This document shows, piece by piece, positions 61,702-64,000 of a stretch of 64,000 bases of DNA. A program made the position numbers and the translations under genes. The notes below the pieces were generated by a model. The model had not been told where the DNA came from and did no database searches. It saw only the letters and a program-made list of their open reading frames with translations. This stretch comes from Poriferisodalis sp963663635 (GTDB lineage Bacteria; Actinomycetota; Acidimicrobiia; Acidimicrobiales; Poriferisodalaceae). The DNA lies in the NCBI GenBank assembly GCA_963663635.2, contig CAXXMY010000011.1, positions 682,001-746,000 on the forward strand, written 5' to 3'. Numbering within the stretch: position 1 is the stretch's first letter; each line of letters begins with the position of its first letter.

Positions 61702-62508
61702 ATGGCCGCGTTCTCCGCCAAGGACGTCCAAACTCTGCGCCGCGCCACTGGCGCCGGGATGATGGACGCCAAGAATGCTCTACAGCGCTGCGACGGCGAC
61801 GCCGAAGCAGCCGCACAGTGGCTGCGCGAGAACGGCATCGCGAAGTCCGCCTCTCGCTCAGATCGAGACAACAGCGAGGGCGTTGTCGTAGCGCAGGTAG
61901 CTGAGTCGACGAACGGCGCAGTCGGCGCGATTGTCGAACTTCGCTGCGAGACCGATTTCGTGGCCAAGTCCGATGGCTTCCAGACGATGGCAGAACAACT
62001 GCTGGGCACGGTGCTCATCGCGGGAACCGATGCGGTTGCCGAGCACTCCGCTGCGCTGGATGACCTCAAGATCACGCTCAAGGAGAACATCGCCGTCGGC
62101 AAGGTGGAGCGCTTCGAAACACCTGCTGGATCGAGCCTCGACGCGTATGTCCACCAGCAGAACGGCCGAGGCGTCAACGCCGTGCTCGTCGAGCTTGACG
62201 GCGGCACGCCCGAGATAGCGCACGACGTCGCATTGCACATCGCCAGCACTCGGCCCACCTACATCCGGCGGTCGGATGTGCCTGACGAGGTGCTCGACGC
62301 GGAACGGGCAACGCTCGAGACCATCAGCCGCAACGAGGGCAAGCCCGAGGCTGCGCTTGCCAAGATCGTGGAGGGTCGCCTGTCGGGATTCCTTCGGGAG
62401 CACACGCTGATGGAGCAAAAGTTCGTGAAAGACGAGAAGCGGACCATTGCGGATCTTGTCGGATCCGCAGATGTCACACGCTTCGCCCAGGTCGAGATCG
62501 GCCGCTGA
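61702..62508 (+). CDS. tsf: Elongation factor Ts
   Basis: EF-Ts recycles EF-Tu by nucleotide exchange. The 268-aa protein starts FSAKDVQTLRRATGAGMMDA, the standard helical N-terminal domain, then the conserved LRCETDFVAKSDGF and, at the end, REHTLMEQKFVKDEKRTIAD. The order rpsB-tsf-pyrH-frr is conserved across bacteria. The spacing to rpsB is 68 nt, and to pyrH 5 nt. Confidence 0.96.
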   Translation: MAAFSAKDVQTLRRATGAGMMDAKNALQRCDGDAEAAAQWLRENGIAKSASRSDRDNSEGVVVAQVAESTNGAVGAIVELRCETDFVAKSDGFQTMAEQLLGTVLIAGTDAVAEHSAALDDLKITLKENIAVGKVERFETPAGSSLDAYVHQQNGRGVNAVLVELDGGTPEIAHDVALHIASTRPTYIRRSDVPDEVLDAERATLETISRNEGKPEAALAKIVEGRLSGFLREHTLMEQKFVKDEKRTIADLVGSADVTRFAQVEIGR

Positions 62509-62513
62509 GCCCC

Positions 62514-63284
62514 GTGGAGTCTGCGGCCGTGTCGCAAGAGCCGCAGAGGCCTCGTCGTTGGCAAGGATCGGTGCCGCTGAAGCGGGTCGTCCTCAAGTTG
62601 TCTGGTGAGGCGCTCGCCGACGCGGGCGGCAACAACGTCGATGCAGGTGTCGTCGATCGGCTTGCATCGGAGATCGCTGATGTGTGGCGCTCGCTGAAGA
62701 TTGACATCGCCGTCGTCGTCGGCGGCGGGAATATCTGGCGTGGCATGTCGGGTTCGCTCGGCGGCATGGACCGCGCTCAGTCCGACTACATGGGAATGCT
62801 CGCGACCGTCATCAATGCACTTGCACTGCAGGACGCCCTCGAGCGGCGCGATGTGCCGACCCGGGTCATGACTGCCATTGGCATGGCGCAGATCGCCGAG
62901 CCGTACATCCGACGTCGGGCTGTTCGCCATCTCGAGAAGGGTCGCGTCGTCATCTTCGCAGCGGGCACCGGCAACCCGTTCTTCACCACGGACACTGCAG
63001 CGGCGCTGCGCGCTGCCGAGGTCGACGCCGACGTCGTGCTGAAGGGCACCCATTCGGGCGTCGACGGCGTGTACACAGCGGATCCCCAGGCCAACCCTGA
63101 TGCTCGACTGCTGAGCGAGGTGTCGTTCCTCGAGGTCCTGTCGAGAGAATTGGCGGTGATGGACTCTGCAGCGATCGCCGTCTGCAAGGACAACGCGACC
63201 CCGATCGTGGTGTTCGACTTGATGACACCGGGCAATTTCCGCGCCGTCGTCGAGGGGGAGGCGCTCGGTACGCTGGTCAGGTGA
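62514..63284 (+). CDS. pyrH: Uridylate kinase
   Basis: PyrH phosphorylates UMP to UDP in pyrimidine synthesis. The 256-aa protein of the amino-acid-kinase family has RVVLKLSGEALADAG, VVVGGGNIWRGMSG, GMLATVINALALQDAL, FAAGTGNPFFTTDTAAALRA and LKGTHSGVDGVYTADP. The GTG at 62514 adds about 20 residues before the conserved start at KRVVLKLSG, so a start a little downstream is possible. Its stop overlaps the GTG of frr. Confidence 0.95.
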   Translation: MESAAVSQEPQRPRRWQGSVPLKRVVLKLSGEALADAGGNNVDAGVVDRLASEIADVWRSLKIDIAVVVGGGNIWRGMSGSLGGMDRAQSDYMGMLATVINALALQDALERRDVPTRVMTAIGMAQIAEPYIRRRAVRHLEKGRVVIFAAGTGNPFFTTDTAAALRAAEVDADVVLKGTHSGVDGVYTADPQANPDARLLSEVSFLEVLSRELAVMDSAAIAVCKDNATPIVVFDLMTPGNFRAVVEGEALGTLVR

Positions 63285-63847
63285 GCGAATTCGCCGCTGA
63301 GATCTGTGGGGATGCTCGCCAGCGGATGCGCAGCGCTGTCGAGCACGCCCGCTCCAGCTTCGCCACCGTGCGCACTGGTCGAGCGACCCCGGCGCTCGTC
63401 GAGAAGCTTCACGTCGACTACTACGGCGCTACTGTCCCGCTGCAGCAGCTCGCCGGATTCTCGGTTCCCGAGGCCAGGATGCTTGTCATCCAACCGTTCG
63501 ACCGAGGCGCTCTCGACGCGATCTCCAAGGCGGTCATGGAATCGGATCTCGGTATCAACCCGTCCAGCGACGGCCATGTTCTGCGTCTCGCCTTCCCTCC
63601 ACTGACCGAGGAACGACGCCGCGATCTAGTACGCGTGGTGAAGCAGATGGCTGAGGACGGGCGCGTCGCCGTGCGTAATCTGCGTCGCAGCGCTCGTCAC
63701 GATCTCGATACGCTCGAGAAGGAGAAGGAGATCTCCGCCGACCAGAAGAAGAGCTTCGAGAGCGAGCTCGACGGCTCAACCGCCAAGTTCGTCGGAGACA
63801 TCGACCGGGCGTTGGAGGCCAAGGAGCAGGAACTCCTCGAGCTGTGA
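63281..63847 (+). CDS. frr: Ribosome recycling factor
   Basis: RRF splits post-termination ribosomes together with EF-G. The 188-aa protein has the expected two-domain pattern: MRSAVEHARSSFATVRTGRA, VDYYGATVPLQQLAGFSVPEAR, DLGINPSSDGHVLRLAFPPLTEERRRDLVR (read as two segments), and the C-terminal coiled helix KFVGDIDRALEAKEQELLEL. GTG start within the pyrH stop (GTGA). The next gene starts 22 nt downstream. Confidence 0.95.
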   Translation: MSEFAAEICGDARQRMRSAVEHARSSFATVRTGRATPALVEKLHVDYYGATVPLQQLAGFSVPEARMLVIQPFDRGALDAISKAVMESDLGINPSSDGHVLRLAFPPLTEERRRDLVRVVKQMAEDGRVAVRNLRRSARHDLDTLEKEKEISADQKKSFESELDGSTAKFVGDIDRALEAKEQELLEL

Positions 63848-63868
63848 CCGAGCAGGTGTGGAAGGTAG

Positions 63869-64000
63869 ATGTCCGATAGCAGCGAGCATCCACCGGAGCA
63901 TCGGGGCGACAGCCCTCGGGATCCTGCCGATGAGCGGGATCCGCTGGGTGCCACTCGACCGCTCGTGAGCTTCGATACCGGTGAGTCCGCGACGCCAGCG
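63869..64000 (+). CDS. Start of a gene after frr, possibly cdsA (runs off the window)
   Basis: An ATG at 63869, preceded by AAGGTAG, opens a frame of 44 codons to the window end. The visible part is acidic and Pro/Arg-rich (SSEHPPEHRGDSPRDPADER). By synteny, cdsA (phosphatidate cytidylyltransferase) commonly follows frr, and actinobacterial CdsA often has such a charged N-terminal tail. No membrane segment lies within the window, so the call is by position only. Confidence 0.45.
   Translation, partial: MSDSSEHPPEHRGDSPRDPADERDPLGATRPLVSFDTGESATPA

Overview
The window is about 64 kb of GC-rich, densely coding bacterial DNA with many GTG starts and short or overlapping gene junctions. Gene content points to Actinomycetota: a NucS/EndoMS mismatch endonuclease, a SepIVA/DivIVA-like coiled-coil gene next to coaD and yceD, GTP-dependent PEP carboxykinase, and the order recG-rsmD-coaD-yceD-rpmF-plsX-acpP-rnc-fpg-smc-ftsY-ffh-rpsP-khpA-rimM-trmD-rplS followed by xerC-M23-rpsB-tsf-pyrH-frr. 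The load of CoA-ester genes (CaiB/BaiF, enoyl-CoA hydratases, SDR, MaoC) would fit an Acidimicrobiia-like lineage, but that placement is inference.

Layout. 1-8.5 kb (minus strand): the start of a lipoprotein, map, a frameshifted CaiB-type CoA-transferase, a frameshifted enoyl-CoA hydratase, a HIT protein, coaA, a geranylgeranyl-reductase-like oxidoreductase and a VanW-family protein with a long Glu-Gly hexanucleotide repeat. 8.7-16.4 kb: SDR and MaoC hydratase, nucS, a metallo-beta-lactamase-fold protein, a PEP-utilising mobile-domain protein, an enoyl-CoA hydratase and cysQ. 16.6-22.3 kb: a complete four-gene polar amino acid ABC transporter (lipoprotein, two permeases, ATPase). 22.3-32.7 kb: small zinc-motif protein, HAD phosphatase, ettA, xthA, a UvrD-like helicase, a signal-less binding-protein-fold protein, an alpha-methylacyl-CoA racemase and pckG. 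32.7-51.6 kb: the conserved core of lipid, RNA, secretion and ribosome genes. 51.6-59 kb: a damaged stretch in which yraN, comM and dprA are all broken and three insertion sequences (an IS1182-type relic, an IS630-type and an IS3-type element) sit between or inside them. 59-64 kb: xerC, an EnvC-like M23 protein, rpsB-tsf-pyrH-frr and the beginning of the next gene, probably cdsA.

The most notable observations are: (1) the yraN-comM-dprA cluster, tied in other bacteria to DNA uptake and processing, is wholly disrupted, and comM reads back in frame when the IS3 element and one copy of a 5-bp target duplication are removed; (2) an interspersed 64-79 nt element lies upstream of, and in the same orientation as, four different genes (nucS, the PEP mobile-domain gene, xthA and acpP), and in one place its core is a 45-bp tandem array; (3) a GAAGGC repeat in the VanW gene contains a 2-nt slip that hides an acidic C-terminal tail ending 4 nt before the next gene; (4) the Fpg/Nei-like protein between rnc and smc lacks Pro2, the second catalytic lysine and half the zinc-finger cysteines. 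Six single-locus frame disruptions are visible; whether they are real or consensus errors cannot be settled from the sequence alone.
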